From Hymenolepis diminuta (taxonomy: Eukaryota; Platyhelminthes; Cestoda; Cyclophyllidea; Hymenolepididae), in NCBI GenBank assembly GCA_900708905.1, contig CAADRB010000002.1, forward strand, positions 1,707,097 to 1,771,096: DNA of 64,000 nucleotides. The letters run 5' to 3'. The translations under genes were made by a program, and so were the position numbers. The first letter of the stretch is position 1, and each line of letters begins with the position of its first letter. Below the pieces are notes generated by a model. The model was not told the origin of the DNA, searched no databases, and was given only the letters and a program-made list of their open reading frames with translations. Shown here in pieces: positions 39,501 to 50,795 of this stretch.

Positions 39501-40312
39501 TTGTATAATTTCACAATGACTACTCTGCCATGGACACATTTATCGATTAAATTGTGAAATAAATCCTTGTTTCTCACCGTGATGTTTCGATGTTTTTGCA
39601 GAATTGTTTATTTTTCACCTGTCTTTTCACTATTTTGCTGTCGTAAAATACGCTCGATCTCTATCCTGCTACTCAACTAAATGTTTCACAGATAGTAAGG
39701 TTAACGATTTGGTCTGATAGATGAAGTTGAAATACGTTAGCGCAGTGGTCAGTGGATCTTTTTGATCATCTGAGGAATGATGAGAGTGATAAATCAAAGT
39801 AGGAGAGGCTGTTTTGTGTACTAGCATTGCACATTGAAATTACCAATCAATTAATAAATAAATTGTGGAATATTCGACGTGTCTCAGGGTTGTACTGTTC
39901 AATATTCCGGATGAAGCATGACGAACAAAATTAGAGCGCATGAGTGTCATTATTTGGTTTAAAATGTCTTCGACTTTGGTAGCACTAGCGATAGAATTGT
40001 TTAATTCACTATTTCGATAGAGTAACATGAAAGGAGAGTGAATGGATAGACAATCAATAATAAATAGAACTGCAGTAAATTATGAAATACTCAGGCTGAG
40101 AACCATGCTCTTGGATTGATCATAAAGTATTAAGTTCTAAAATTTACCTCATATTCTTTATTTTTAGAATCTGCTGATCAAATGCAGTGCCTATACATCA
40201 TCGCTTGGCTATCGCCGGTTTTCGTCTTAGTACTAACAAAATTGAAAGAATCTCTGGGAGTAACTCATCGTTGGAATATTCAAGTGTGTTGAAAAACTGG
40301 AAACAATAAGTA
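36574..40312 (+). pseudogene. Decayed tandem copy of ADPRS/ARH3 (psi-1)
   Basis: This is an unprocessed duplicate of the intact ARH3 gene at 45510, recognisable exon by exon. Exon 1 relic 36574-36683 has several deletions and a ruined donor. Exon 2 relic 36750-36855 is still open, but its metal-binding TDD now reads TND. Exon 3 relic 36893-36960 has an in-frame TAG, and its SYGNGG part is missing. Exon 4 relic 38833-39148 has internal frameshifts and a TAA. Exon 6 relic 40168-40312 has lost the segment encoding DTDT. I could not find exon 5. Acceptor sites remain before exons 1, 2, 3, 4 and 6. Because introns are kept, it arose by DNA duplication, not by retroposition. It cannot make an active hydrolase. 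A SINE-like copy sits at 37085-37250 in its long intron. Confidence 0.85.
37085..37250 (+). repeat. tRNA-derived SINE-like copy
   Basis: It starts AAAGCGTAGTGGTCAACACG, close to an A box, and ends with the family tail GTAGAATGCGGGTTTCTCATC. It is inserted in the intron between exon 3 and exon 4 relics of the ARH3 pseudogene. Confidence 0.5.
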
Positions 40313-40799
40313 GAGAGTCTTTTGTTGCAGAATAGGAATAGCTTTGCAACACCAGTTGCAGCAAGGTTGATAGATGTAAATGTATCGCAACTACAATTGT
40401 AAAAGGAAAAGAGAAAGGCCATAATTAGAAATGTTAGAAAGAGGGGGTAAGAATACAGTATAAGTGGGTGCTGGCCCTGACCGCTGTGGACAGGAATCGG
40501 TCAGAAGGAGCCGAAGATAAATGCAGACAGTTGCAGTTATAATCGCTTATCGACACGGTGGAGAATCCTGCTGATCTGTTTGAAAATTCAGCATATACAA
40601 ATTTGGAAGAACAAACCAAGTAGTTACTAGTCTGAGATAAAGTCTGAACGTTATTTAAACAGAAATCGATTTCTGATTAGTAAAATATTCGATTGTTGGT
40701 TTATGCATTCCTGACGATTTGTATCTTGCTAACCCCTTGGTCTCAACAAAGCCGGTTGATTGATAAGGTTCTCAACTGTTGTCACTCTGTCTGTTACGT
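40313..40799. other. Spacer after the ARH3 pseudogene
   Basis: About 0.5 kb with no recognised gene. Short minus-strand open frames at 40434-40619 and 40198-40422 overlap the pseudogene end and are chance frames. Confidence 0.4.
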
Positions 40800-41100
40800 A
40801 TAAAAAAATAATAATTTCTCCAAAATAATTTTTAAATGTAAGATTCTTTATCCTTCACCATTTAATTCCTGCTTCTTTTAATTCCCTTTTATTCGAACGA
40901 ATTTATTTACATTACGATTGTAAATGGTGAGTAATATGAATCGACGTATCGATACGCAGGCGTGTGTCTTATTTTGATAAATTGGTTTGGGTCGTTTTGC
41001 ATTGTGGTGTTGTCGGATTGTATTTGTAACTAGTGCAATGTCTTAGGGAATCTGAGAATCAGTTACGGTATCCTACAGAGGAGAGTAGATTATAACACTG
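40800..41100 (+). repeat. Repeat R4
   Basis: This is an inverted match to R3 (44350-44050). Shared blocks include CCATTTAAT(T/C)CCTGCTTC, AATTCCCTTTTATTC, GGTTTGGGTCGTTTTG and AACTAGTGCAATG. It contains GTATCCTACAGAG near its right end. The two copies face each other across about 3 kb that includes the second ARH3 relic and R2. Confidence 0.6.
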
Positions 41101-41909
41101 TCTAAAACAGGAAAAACGGAAGGGGACTCACAAAAATTTAAATCGAAATGATCTTCAGTTGACATGTTAGATATCAACGTTTGACCGTAGTTTTAGTTAG
41201 ATACATGATATTTTCAGATGATTTGGTGATTACAGTTAACGTGCGGGAGACGGTGATACTTGCACATTATTTACTAAGAAAAATTAGAGGTGGTGGTAAT
41301 TATCTTGAGTAGGTTAATCGATTTCATATTAGTATTTGTATTCATTCCGCGAATCCTATGCTGGTCAATCTTAATAAAAAGGGGAGACTGATAGACCAAT
41401 GGGCTAGCTCAACTTATTCATTACACCGATGAAGAAAAGCTGCCATATACATAACATGAATTTGTTTCCTTAAAATCTAATGGAGTTTAGAATTTTATTA
41501 CAAGGCTGTTAACTAAAATCGAGAGTGATTTCCATTTCATGCGTTCAAGTCAATGAATGTCAGTTTATGCCTATTTCAATAAACGTTATTAGCCTAACTG
41601 TGAGACTATAAATTTTAAATATAATATAGTCAGCAATTTTGAATATTGCCTGTAAATAGAAATTTTACTTTTGATTATTTTTAATTAACTATTTGATCGT
41701 AAACTCCTGTTCCAATGTAAGCAAGATGCGGCTACCTACGTATATGCACCTATACTGAATCGAATGGGCGTAGGTATTCGATGTGTCTTCTTGTTTTTCT
41801 TGATTTTATCTTAAGAAACATAATTCGGCCTGGAATCGAATACAACATTTTAACCACTGTTCCGAATATAATCTATGGCATAACATACTTAAATTTGTTC
41901 TTATTTTAT
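41101..41909. other. DNA between R4 and the second ARH3 relic
   Basis: About 0.8 kb of AT-rich sequence with no supported gene. A 63-codon minus frame at 41806-41997 overlaps the relic exon and is a shadow. Confidence 0.35.
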
Positions 41910-42016
41910 GTATTTTAGATGGTAGTGTTTTTGATGATGCATGTGAGACACTATTTGAGTTGATAAGTACCACTTGAGGATGTTTTAAAATTTTCAATGA
42001 GAGATTATCAGGAAGT
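41910..42016 (+). pseudogene. Second ARH3 relic, exon 1 only (psi-2)
   Basis: The sequence from an acceptor (AG at 41917-41918) through ATGGTAGTGTTTTTGATGATG to TTATCAGGAAGTAAG follows exon 1 of the intact gene (TATGGTAGTGTATTTGGTGACG ... TTATCAGGAAGTAAG). A short deletion near GAGTTGATAAG brings stops into frame. The 5' part with the original ATG and ERFIRG codons is missing. The donor survives. Repeat R2 begins about 25 bases downstream, and no later ARH3 exon follows. Confidence 0.7.
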
Positions 42017-42039
42017 AAGTAGTTTGATTAAAAATTCTT

Positions 42040-43448
42040 ACTAGTATGCTATAACGTAACCAAATAGGCGTTCTGATAGTAATCTCGCAGAGCCAACGAT
42101 CTAGAAAACTCGGTAATATAGCAACTCCCACGGCAGATAAGGAGGCACTTTATAGTCAACACGAGAGTATTAATGAAACTCACACTCAATCGGTATCGGC
42201 TTAAACAAATACGAATAATTATCAAGTGTCTTTTATCGGTGGGGAAATAAAGAAAGAAATTACATTTTTATTCATAGAAGAAATATTGGGAGAGGGGGAA
42301 AATACTTAATACGTTAAATGCAATGTGAATTAAATGTATTACTTTGTGTTTTTGAAAAGACAAATGTTTTACGTTGCTTCCCATTTGACAAAAATGTAAT
42401 TTGCTACCTTGTTAGTTTCTACTTATACATTTCTAGACTTTCTGATACTTTTGCTCATACACCTTCAATAAGTTTTCACCACCGCTGCTTTGATTTATGA
42501 TATTAGTATTTCCTTTTAATTATTCCCATCAGTTTCTACCTTCTTGTTAACTTTCTTATTAGCTTACTTGTCAATGTCAACTTAAATAGCCAAATTCTGA
42601 TTTTCAACCACCGTATGGTTGAATTTCAAGTAATGTTCTGCACAGTTTTGCAATGTCAGAGAAATTGTGCAACTGCTAGCTAGAATGCCTAGGTGATATG
42701 AATTTTAATATAACTGAGGTTGTATGATTCTCAACTGTCATGCCTTTTCGTAGTTTTAATAAGTTTATCTACTGAATGTAAATTAATCAATTTTACATCT
42801 AAGTAATTTTAGCAGCATTTATTATGTATTTTTCTAATTCTTATTTTCCTGCGTTTCTATTGTTTCATTTATTTCGAGTACTATTTTATTCGGAAGTTGA
42901 TTATAGTTCCACTTTCACCTATTTTACTGGAATTAGTACCATAGATATTGTATGACATCAAAATGAATACAGCGCTTTCAAGATTATAATCACTGTTACT
43001 CACAAAAAGTAACAATTATCAAGAGTTTTAACTATGGAGAAATATTTGAACATAGGGAACAACAAAATAGGTGAAACGATGAAGGGATCGACTATAAGTA
43101 GACAAGTCAGGGCTTCTAGAGGCTTACTGCAATAAGCAGCAGATGTCTATCATCATCTAGCGATTAGAAGTGGTTGACTAGCGATAAGATCTCCACTATA
43201 ATGTCCACGGGTGGTTCCGCTGTGTGTTTGTGTGTTTGCACATAGATACCTAAACAGATGTCGATCATCACGCCGAGACACCGATAACGAGACATGACCG
43301 ACGTCCAACGAAGAAATGTTGTACATAAACCTAATTTACTAATTAATAAGTTAGTGGTGGCTTGTATGCCACCTCCGAACTGATCTGGCGACATGAGTGA
43401 CTTGACTTATTCCATCTATTCGATCGATCCTAACGTTATTACACTTAC
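42040..43448 (-). repeat. Repeat R2 (longer relative of R1)
   Basis: Read on the minus strand it starts TGTAATAACGTTAGG at 43448 and ends near GGTTACGTTATAGCATAC at about 42040. Its ends match R1 closely over about 330 and 270 bases. An extra 800 bases (about 42310-43110) are absent from R1. Either R2 received an insertion or R1 is an internal deletion. The shared 76-codon frame differs at nine residues, with mostly replacement changes. Confidence 0.6.
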
Positions 43449-43707
43449 TTTGAATTTTGGATGCATTCAGTACTCTACTCCACTATATCATGTCCTAATG
43501 TTTCAAAGCTAGTACTGTATAATTTGACTGGTTCTTTATTGTGATTAGAAGAAAATACTCTATACTTTTATTTTATAATATTCATTTGTCATTGAATAAA
43601 TTGAGGGGATAGTCATGTCTCCGGAATCCATGATCGCTTCTCTTTGAATTACAACGGTTCGGGGATTGTTGAGTTGCCCTATCGTCAAATATTTCTCTTG
43701 TGTCTAT

Positions 43708-44007
43708 TTAAGCGGTTGAAATTGACATCAATAAGTGATCTAGTGGAAATGTGTTCTCTCTGAGATCTTCTGGGTCTTTTATAGTTGACATCCAATATTT
43801 GAAATTCCAATTTCGGTATACCTGATGTTTTAGATGTTTCGATAGCATTGCATAAACATAATTATTTACTTCTGGTATGCCGTCAAAATCGAATCTGCAT
43901 CGAAGTATGCTTATTAGTGTGGCTAATGAAATATGATTATATTTGTCCTTATTTCTCGGACCTTCACATGGGCTAATCCTTAGTGTGACAGGGGTTACCC
44001 ACAACAA
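43708..44007 (-). other. 99-codon open frame, probable retroelement fragment
   Basis: The minus-strand frame contains TIKDPEDLREN near its C-terminus, a motif shared with relics at 28689 and 4957. It lies between repeats R3 and R2 in the same orientation. No catalytic motif of reverse transcriptase, integrase or transposase is visible. I do not recognise the family. Its location among repeats argues for a degraded element, not a host gene. Confidence 0.35.
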
Positions 44008-44049
44008 AGCTCTGTTTCATGTCCACCTACTACGAAAAATTTTAGCACT

Positions 44050-44470
44050 TGTTGTTAGGAGAGTGTGATAATCTGCTCTTCTCTGTAGGATACTGTAACC
44101 GACTTTTAGGCCCCTAAGGCATTGCACTAGTTACAAATACGATCCGACAACACCACAATACAAAACGACCCAAACCACCATATCGAAATAAGTACAGGTT
44201 CTCGTATCAGTAGGTCGACTTATATTATGAGTCATTTACAATCGTAACGTAAATAAATCCGTTTGAATAAAAGGGAATTAAAAGAAGCAGGGATTAAATG
44301 GTGAAAGATAGATAATCTTACATAAATGGATTATTTTGAGGAAAATATTGTTTTCTTATATGTTGCACAAAGTGTCTTCATCAGTCGGGAAATAAGAAGG
44401 ATATAATATTCTTATTTACAGAAGAAGTAATGGAAGCGAGGAGATAAATAATAATCTCTTCTAGCACATG
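44050..44470 (-). repeat. Repeat R3
   Basis: On the minus strand its first part (TTACTTCTTCTGTAAATAAG to GACTGATGAAGACAC) resembles the R1 segment ATATTTCTTCTATGAATAAA to CACCGATAAAAGACAC. Its second part instead matches R4. It is therefore a mosaic relative linking the R1/R2 and R4 groups. Confidence 0.55.
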
Positions 44471-44474
44471 TCTG

Positions 44475-45509
44475 CGATATTCAGGGCTTAATAACCAGTA
44501 TTTTTAATCAAAAAGCGTCAGTCCTACCGTTTACATTCGTTTTTCTTCAAAATATTGAAAAGACAAATGATTTTACATGTTGTTTATTGACTTACAGTTT
44601 CAACGTAGCAGAGTTGAGAAAGTCAACATTTTGATCTAACAGCTCCGAAATTGGCAAAATGATCTTTTTCAATTTAAAGTTCAACAGATGTTTAGTAGAA
44701 AGCTGATTCACCTCTAAAATATTAATATGGCTACAGTTAACTCATACGCAGTAGTGGACAAGCCTACGAACCAATCGCTTCTCTGATCCTATTAACAATT
44801 GACTATATCTTCCCTTCGGACATCATTCCCTTAAATATTGCCTCATTATAGTCAGCCCCACTTGCTAGTTGAGTTTATGTACCCGATGTGGCAAAAGACG
44901 TTGCATTCGTTTTCTTTGAATCGCTAACGGCCTAGTGTGTTTGATTATTTGGAGCGATTACAATATTAAATGTGTATGCGTAATCATAGTCTATTCGCAT
45001 TAACTGAGGCTCATCTGATAAAAAACATTAGTTTTATCAACAGAAATCAGCCACGTCAAATCTTTATTTGCCTTTATAGTTTATAAAAAGATTAAAAAAT
45101 TTCAAGAAAGGTTCCATATTAAAATCTAAATGATGTTGCTTAATATTAATGATTTCTCTTATTAAGATGTCATGATTTCAGAACAGAATTATGGAAAATG
45201 AACCCGACATTTTACGCAGTTCTGAATACTGCTAATAATGATCACGAGTGGGCATTTAATTAATTAAATCAAATACTGAATCTTGACCTTGGGAGCATGC
45301 GGAAGTGTATTTATATTCTTAGACGTCGACTCAGTTTCTCAATAATAAGTGAGGTATTCCTTCGTTTCTTTGTGTATTTTACATGCATATACTGATATTT
45401 TTTCTAATTAGGACAATCGATTTTAAAAACTGTTCTCAGTTAATGTTTTCCCATTTGAGTTAAAATGGATGAATTGGGATATTTTTATATTATTTTACGT
45501 TCTTTTTAG
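44475..45509. other. Upstream region of ADPRS
   Basis: About 1 kb with no recognised repeat or gene. It should hold the promoter of the intact ARH3 gene. It ends with TTTACGTTCTTTTTAG (AG at 45508-45509) directly abutting the ATG, which suggests a 5' splice event, cis or trans. Confidence 0.45.
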
Positions 45510-48500
45510 ATGGAACGCTTTATTAGAGGAAGTTTTTATGGTAGTGTATTTGGTGACGCTTGTGGAGCACCATTTGAGTTGAGAGATGAAGTACCACTTC
45601 GAGATGTTCTGAAATTTTTCGACAAGAGATTATCAGGAAGTAAGTTATTTGCTTGGAATATTCTCTTCCTGGCTTAAAAGAAATTATTCGCATTTATAAG
45701 GTTTTTTCTTTTGTAGAAGATACTAGTATTTTGCATTACACGGACGATTCTGAAATGGCACTGGGTATTTGTGAATCATTGAAAAGAGCGAATGGGTTCA
45801 GTGCATCCGATTTGGCTAAAACGCAAGTCGTCCTTCTCTTATATTTGCTCACTCTTTATTTATTTTCATATTGTTTTTTAATGTCTGTTTTAGATTTTCT
45901 GATGCGTTTTTTCGTGCTCCTTTCTATCGTCTCTATGGTGGTTCAATCCGAAGTTTGTTCGAAAAAATGGGTGCGATGAATTTTGTGAATCCATCCTCAA
46001 TCGCAGCTGCTCAGTTCAATGGAAGTGGTTCTTATGGAAACGGTGGAGGTATGCGGGTAACGTCTGCTGCTATCTACGGGCTTAAGCTCAGGACTGATGA
46101 TTTCAATGTAAGTATTTATATTCTTTTATTAAATAAATCTGTTTCCCGTTGTGACTTCGACTTAAAGTAACAGTCAGGTGATTTTCAGTGGGTTTTCTCT
46201 TTTATAGAAGTCATCAATTTTATTTTATTGGGCTCTACCAAAATGTTGCTTTTTCTTTGCTTCACAATTTTCCAATTATTACTTTTACTCTTGTACTTGT
46301 ACTGCCATATTCAGTTCGTCCTTATATTTTATTTTACGTCTCCAACATCAATTTAACCTTTGACTTATTGTCCCGTAACGCATGATTTTCATCAAAATTT
46401 TATTTAAGCGTGAAATAGAATACGAAGCTTTATTTATAAATTTGTTAGTTATGCTTTCTATGTTTAAGTCAGATACTAAATAAATAAATAAATAAATAAA
46501 TCAGTCTTATATGCACCCAGTGTAACTATTTTTGCTGCCTTAAGGTAGAATCAAAATCCTGTTTTTGTAAAGCAAGGGTTACATCAAAATTTGGTGTCCA
46601 ATTATGAGCATTTTTCGTTGATCGATATGAAGATCAATTAGAGGAATAAGGTGTATTTTAGATTAGACTGACCAGATTAGATTTTCTAGATTAGACATTT
46701 TGGACTAGTTTTGCAAAAATAGTAATTACCTTTTTCCTATTCCTCCCATTACAGAAATTAATATGTGATGTTACTGCAGTTACGCACACTCACCCCCTGG
46801 CTCTTTATGGAGCCCTACTGCAGGCCCACGCTCTTAGAAGAGTAATTACACTTTCCGCCAAATATGGTGGCTCCTTCGAAATCGACGCTGGTATATTGAT
46901 TAGTGATCTCGTCAAGGATCTTGAGAATGCCGATCTCTCAGCGTATGCCTTTGGACGTCCATCCAACTTCTATAAGAATGCGTATCAACAGTTCCTTGAT
47001 AAAATCTCTTCTGTGCAGAAATTTATCAATCAAGATCGGCGTCCAAGTGTTGTTGAGGTTGTTTCTAAGTTAGGTAGGTTGCTTGAATTCAGTCGAATGT
47101 TACGGAAGGTATGAGGTTCACTGCAGGTATATAATTATCTCCATATTATTTGAATAATGCATAGATAGGAGAGTGTGGTGGATGTTGAGATCCCATTCCG
47201 GTTTATCAACTGAAAACGCCTTCCATGTGTTCATTCTTCCCCTCTCCCCCCCTCTCCCCAATTTAGGTGTGTTGTCGTTGAGGATAATCTATCCTAATAG
47301 CCGGAGTTTACGTTTGTTGATTAACTTCTCAATGCTTGTAAATGACAATAAATCAAAAAGATATGTGGGGTGGTCGTTGCTATCCAAATTTTCGGAAATT
47401 TGGTGAACAGTTACAGTGTATAATCTTGTTTGGAGTATTTCAGTGTACTGCCTACGGTTGAGCCAATAGGAGAAAGGGGACACATTTATCCGATTATATA
47501 AATCTAGGCTAAAAATCTCCGAAATCTTTCTATGAAAGGACAATATGTATTTTCGTCACTCCTACAAATCAGCACTCTAAATTCACTTCATTAAACATGT
47601 AAGAGATTAAATGTTAATTCGAGAAAAAAGGAGGAGCATATAGCAGGTTTCTTTTTTGTCAAAGGAAAATATTTCATGATTTTCATAATGGTAATTCATC
47701 TACCTTAGTAAAATGAGAAATAGTAAATCTGCCCTAAGGTGAAAGGAGAAGGCGTTGAATACAAAATTACAATTGAGAGCATGTGAACATTTAACCTATA
47801 TATTCTGAAAGTAGAATTGTAAAAATTTGTAAAAGGATAAGTGGGGAGGTGTATTAGGTCAATGTAGTTGATTTGGGTGAAATTTTTTTAGTTTTAGTTT
47901 TTACTGAAATTCTTTTGTTAATATTTACCTTTATGTATGTATGTATTTATGTTTGATTATTAGTACGTGAGTACACTCTTCTTTGTAAAAGAAAGTTTTC
48001 AATTGGATCAAGACATTCTAATCAACTTCAAAGACTTAAAACTTTCATTGAGTTAATTCTCTACATCTTCTTACTGCTGTATTACTATTCAGTTTACTGA
48101 GTTATAGCCTATATTCAATTTGTACTTATACAAAGCACCTTTTTAATGAGGTAAATACGATGGAGGGAAGCTTTCATTGAGTTACAAGTCTTCTTAATTC
48201 TTTTGATTTTGACATATCTATATTATACCTAAATGAATAGCTTAGATGACGTAAATGGTAACTTTTATATATCTACAACCACTGATATCCAGGAAGAAAA
48301 CTGTATCTTAGGCAAACTTTGTAAAGGAAATTGATTTTTTATATAGTATGGAATATATACTGTAAATGATTAGCTGTCTAGCTAGCCAGTAATTGCCTCA
48401 CTGTTAGACTAATGCATCCAGATGTGAGCGTAGAAGTCCAGTAATCAATAACTCAGTGTGCGAGGGATAGAGCTTTTGAGTTTCGCTCTAGTGTACCGAA

Positions 48501-50634
48501 AATACTCTATTCGGGGTCCTAACGGCTATGCCCCTTCATAGCAGTGGGGACATACTTTTAATTATTATTGCCCTCAAAGATGCACGTGTTTGGTTTTTAA
48601 TATTAAAAATGCTATTGAGTTGTCTATTTCAATATCTCAATAGGCATTGGTAAGATATTGTCAATAGTAATTATTTGATTAGAGTGAAAGTATAGTATGT
48701 GATAACTAAAATAATCAGATCTGCTGAAATCACATGTTTACTTCTTAAGTGCTTATTTGCTTTTATTTATATTTTAGGCAATGGTGAACCAGCTGTTGAA
48801 GCGATTCCAACGGCTCTCTACGTGTTTCTTCAATGTTTAAAACCCCTGACAGAAATACCTTATGAAGTAAGTTTCTGAAGAAATTATCTCATACAAATAA
48901 TAATGCAGCATTTGGAGACATCTAAGAGTCAACTTATTTGAAATACGTAAGGCCGTATGTACAGGATGACTGAGAAGTAACTGTTGTAAAATCCAAAAAA
49001 AGGCAAGTTTTTTTCCTTCATTTTTTTTATTAAAAAGATATAACATGAGGTTTTATAAATCACTTATTTCCAGTTTCTTAAACCTCTCGGCACACCATTA
49101 CAGAACGCATAGCCTTGAATTTTCCGTGGCAGGTCCTGGCGACCTTTACATAGATTAAAATGTGTACTTCTGTAATGAATCGCTGTTATTTTTGTACCTA
49201 AATGACGTAGTAGTGCTGGTAGTAGCAACAGGAAGAACAAGTCTACACAGGGGCTGACTATTTGTAATGGTAAAATACAAAATTATGAAACATATCATCA
49301 GTAATGATGACTAAGCGGGAGTTTGAACAAACCTATCAGAGTTACTCAAGTTAATAACTACGGACCCGGGGTTTGGGCTGAATAAAAAGCGATCAGAAGA
49401 GCAATAATCATGGTCTTAGTTCGGGAATTCCCGACCGATCATTAGCGCGGTTCTAGCACCTTTCCTTTAAAAGATTGATTTACTGTACTACTTTAATCAA
49501 TAGTATCTCCATGCAAGATGGAGAGTGCAAATTGGCGCCAGAGTTGTAGTCATGCACCGAACTGGGTGTTTTGTCATTAGGACTTCAGACTAAAATCTAC
49601 CCTTGAGGTGCATTCCATCTTGTATGTTTCACACATGATGAAACATAATCTAGGGTCGCAAGATCATAGGGTGAGGTATATATTAGGGTGTGGCACTTAC
49701 CTGGGGTGGGAAACAAGACAACTTGAGGCCTCTTAAGTTAATAAAATACTACTTACCAGTAGGGGGTGACCAATAATTGCAGTCGTGCTGCAAATAGTTA
49801 AGTAATATTCTGAACCTGCCCATGGGATAAGGTGTTATCACTATCGTATGCTATTCACCAATCCATTATGATAAGTTTTACCAATACTTAATTTTGCTCG
49901 AGGAATAGACTGCATCCGCTCTGACGAGAAGCTCACAGAGCAGTGGCCCATCTACGTTATAACAGCAACGGGCAACGATATCATGGTCTCTGATTTAACG
50001 GACGTACACGTTAACCACTGCGCCACCCCAAGAATACTGCCTCTTGTAACCTACCTTCCTATTATCTACAATGAAAGGGAAGAAAAACACTATCAACAAT
50101 GTGTTAAACCCTGATATATCTGTCTGCTAAGTCAGTGGTTACGGTTTTATTGGTACACACATGACGAACGGTGTGCCCGATCGCACGGGTTCAAAGGATG
50201 ACATACCGGACTTCCCATCGGAAACGCCTCGTAATGATAGTCCATTGCTGAAAATAGTGCTAGAAAATGTTTGACGAAAATCCTTTTAAGATAACCATTT
50301 ATTACATTAGATAAATCAAATGATAATACGTTTAATATAAGTATAAGCAGATATAAGATGAAGCGAACCAGATGAGGTCTCTAAATCTTTGATTTCTCTT
50401 TCCTAGAATCTGATGATAAAGTGCAGTGTCTACGCATCAACACTGGGCTATGACACAGATACAATTGGATGTATGGCTTGCGCCATTGCAGGCGCATATC
50501 TCGGCGCTGACAAAATTGAGCGAACCTCAACAGATAACGAATCAACGGTTCCTGTTGAAATTATTAAACACGTTGAAGGATTGGAAACAATAAATGAATA
50601 CTGTGATTGGCTCATACAGCACAATAAAACGTAG
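45510..50634 (+). CDS. ADPRS: ADP-ribosylserine hydrolase (ARH3), six exons, intact
   Basis: ARH3 removes ADP-ribose from serine residues and degrades poly(ADP-ribose) in the nucleus and mitochondria. Exons: 45510-45639, 45717-45822, 45894-46107, 46755-47073, 48778-48866 and 50407-50634. They join to 361 codons plus stop, against 363 in human. Conserved points are Glu23 (FGDACGAPFE), the metal-binding TDD at residues 52-54 (HYTDDSE), AQFNGSGSYGNGG near 118-130, and Asp302, Asp304 and Thr305 in GYDTDTIG. In human the residue before DTDT is Gly; here it is Tyr. Introns 1 and 2 are 77 and 71 nt. Intron 2 has a GC-AG border (AC|GCAAGT), forced by frame and homology. Intron 3 carries an (AAAT)n run at 46478-46501. 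The ATG directly follows an acceptor-like TTTTTAG. Two decayed relatives lie upstream on the same strand. AATAAA motifs near 50713 probably end the transcript. Confidence 0.94.
47074..48777. other. ADPRS intron 4
   Basis: A 1.7-kb intron with a family-B repeat at 48372-48535, a TATG-type tandem near 47936-47950, and otherwise AT-rich DNA without recognisable features. Confidence 0.5.
48372..48535 (+). repeat. Family-B interspersed repeat
   Basis: This is the partner of 7590-7760, sharing the ordered blocks GCCAGTAATTGCC, GCGAGGGATAGAGCTTTTGAG and GTACCGAAAATACTC. It is inserted in ADPRS intron 4. No coding frame or terminal structure is evident. Confidence 0.5.
49960..50029 (-). repeat. SINE-like copy with clear A box
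   Basis: The minus strand reads GGTGGCGCAGTGGTTAACG, the clearest tRNA-like A-box region in the window. TCAGAGACCATGATATCG follows where the B box should be. It shows that the family head derives from a tRNA promoter. Confidence 0.6.
50127..50235 (+). repeat. SINE-like copy, head only
   Basis: It begins CTAAGTCAGTGGTTACGG, then TTTTATTGGTACACACATG, and loses similarity after GGAAACGCC. It is inverted relative to the copy 100 bases to its left. Confidence 0.45.
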
Positions 50635-50795
50635 AGAAGCAACTGGGCCCGATGAACGTATAAACTAAACAAAGTTTATTTTCCAAATATCTTTCAAAAT
50701 TTACCCGTCGTAAATAAATTAATAAAGAAAAAATAAATTATTGACTCACTATTTAATCACAGAGGTTAGAAGTAAAGAAGTATAAGGGCGCGAAT
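50635..50795. other. Overlapping 3' ends of ADPRS and WDR83OS
   Basis: Only 161 nt separate the two convergent stop codons. Plus-strand AATAAA hexamers near 50713 and 50732 can serve ADPRS. A minus-strand AATAAA (TTTATT near 50675) can serve WDR83OS. The two 3' UTRs are therefore likely to overlap. Confidence 0.5.

Larger units (their letters stand above)
48867..50406. other. ADPRS intron 5
   Basis: A 1.5-kb intron containing two SINE-like copies in opposite orientation, at 49960-50029 (minus) and 50127-50235 (plus). Nothing else was recognised. Confidence 0.5.

Noticed and set aside
42040..43448. Five-base GTAAG flanking R2 as a target-site duplication
   Set aside because: GTAAG also follows the corresponding end of R1, so it may belong to the element, and the exact 3' end is not fixed.
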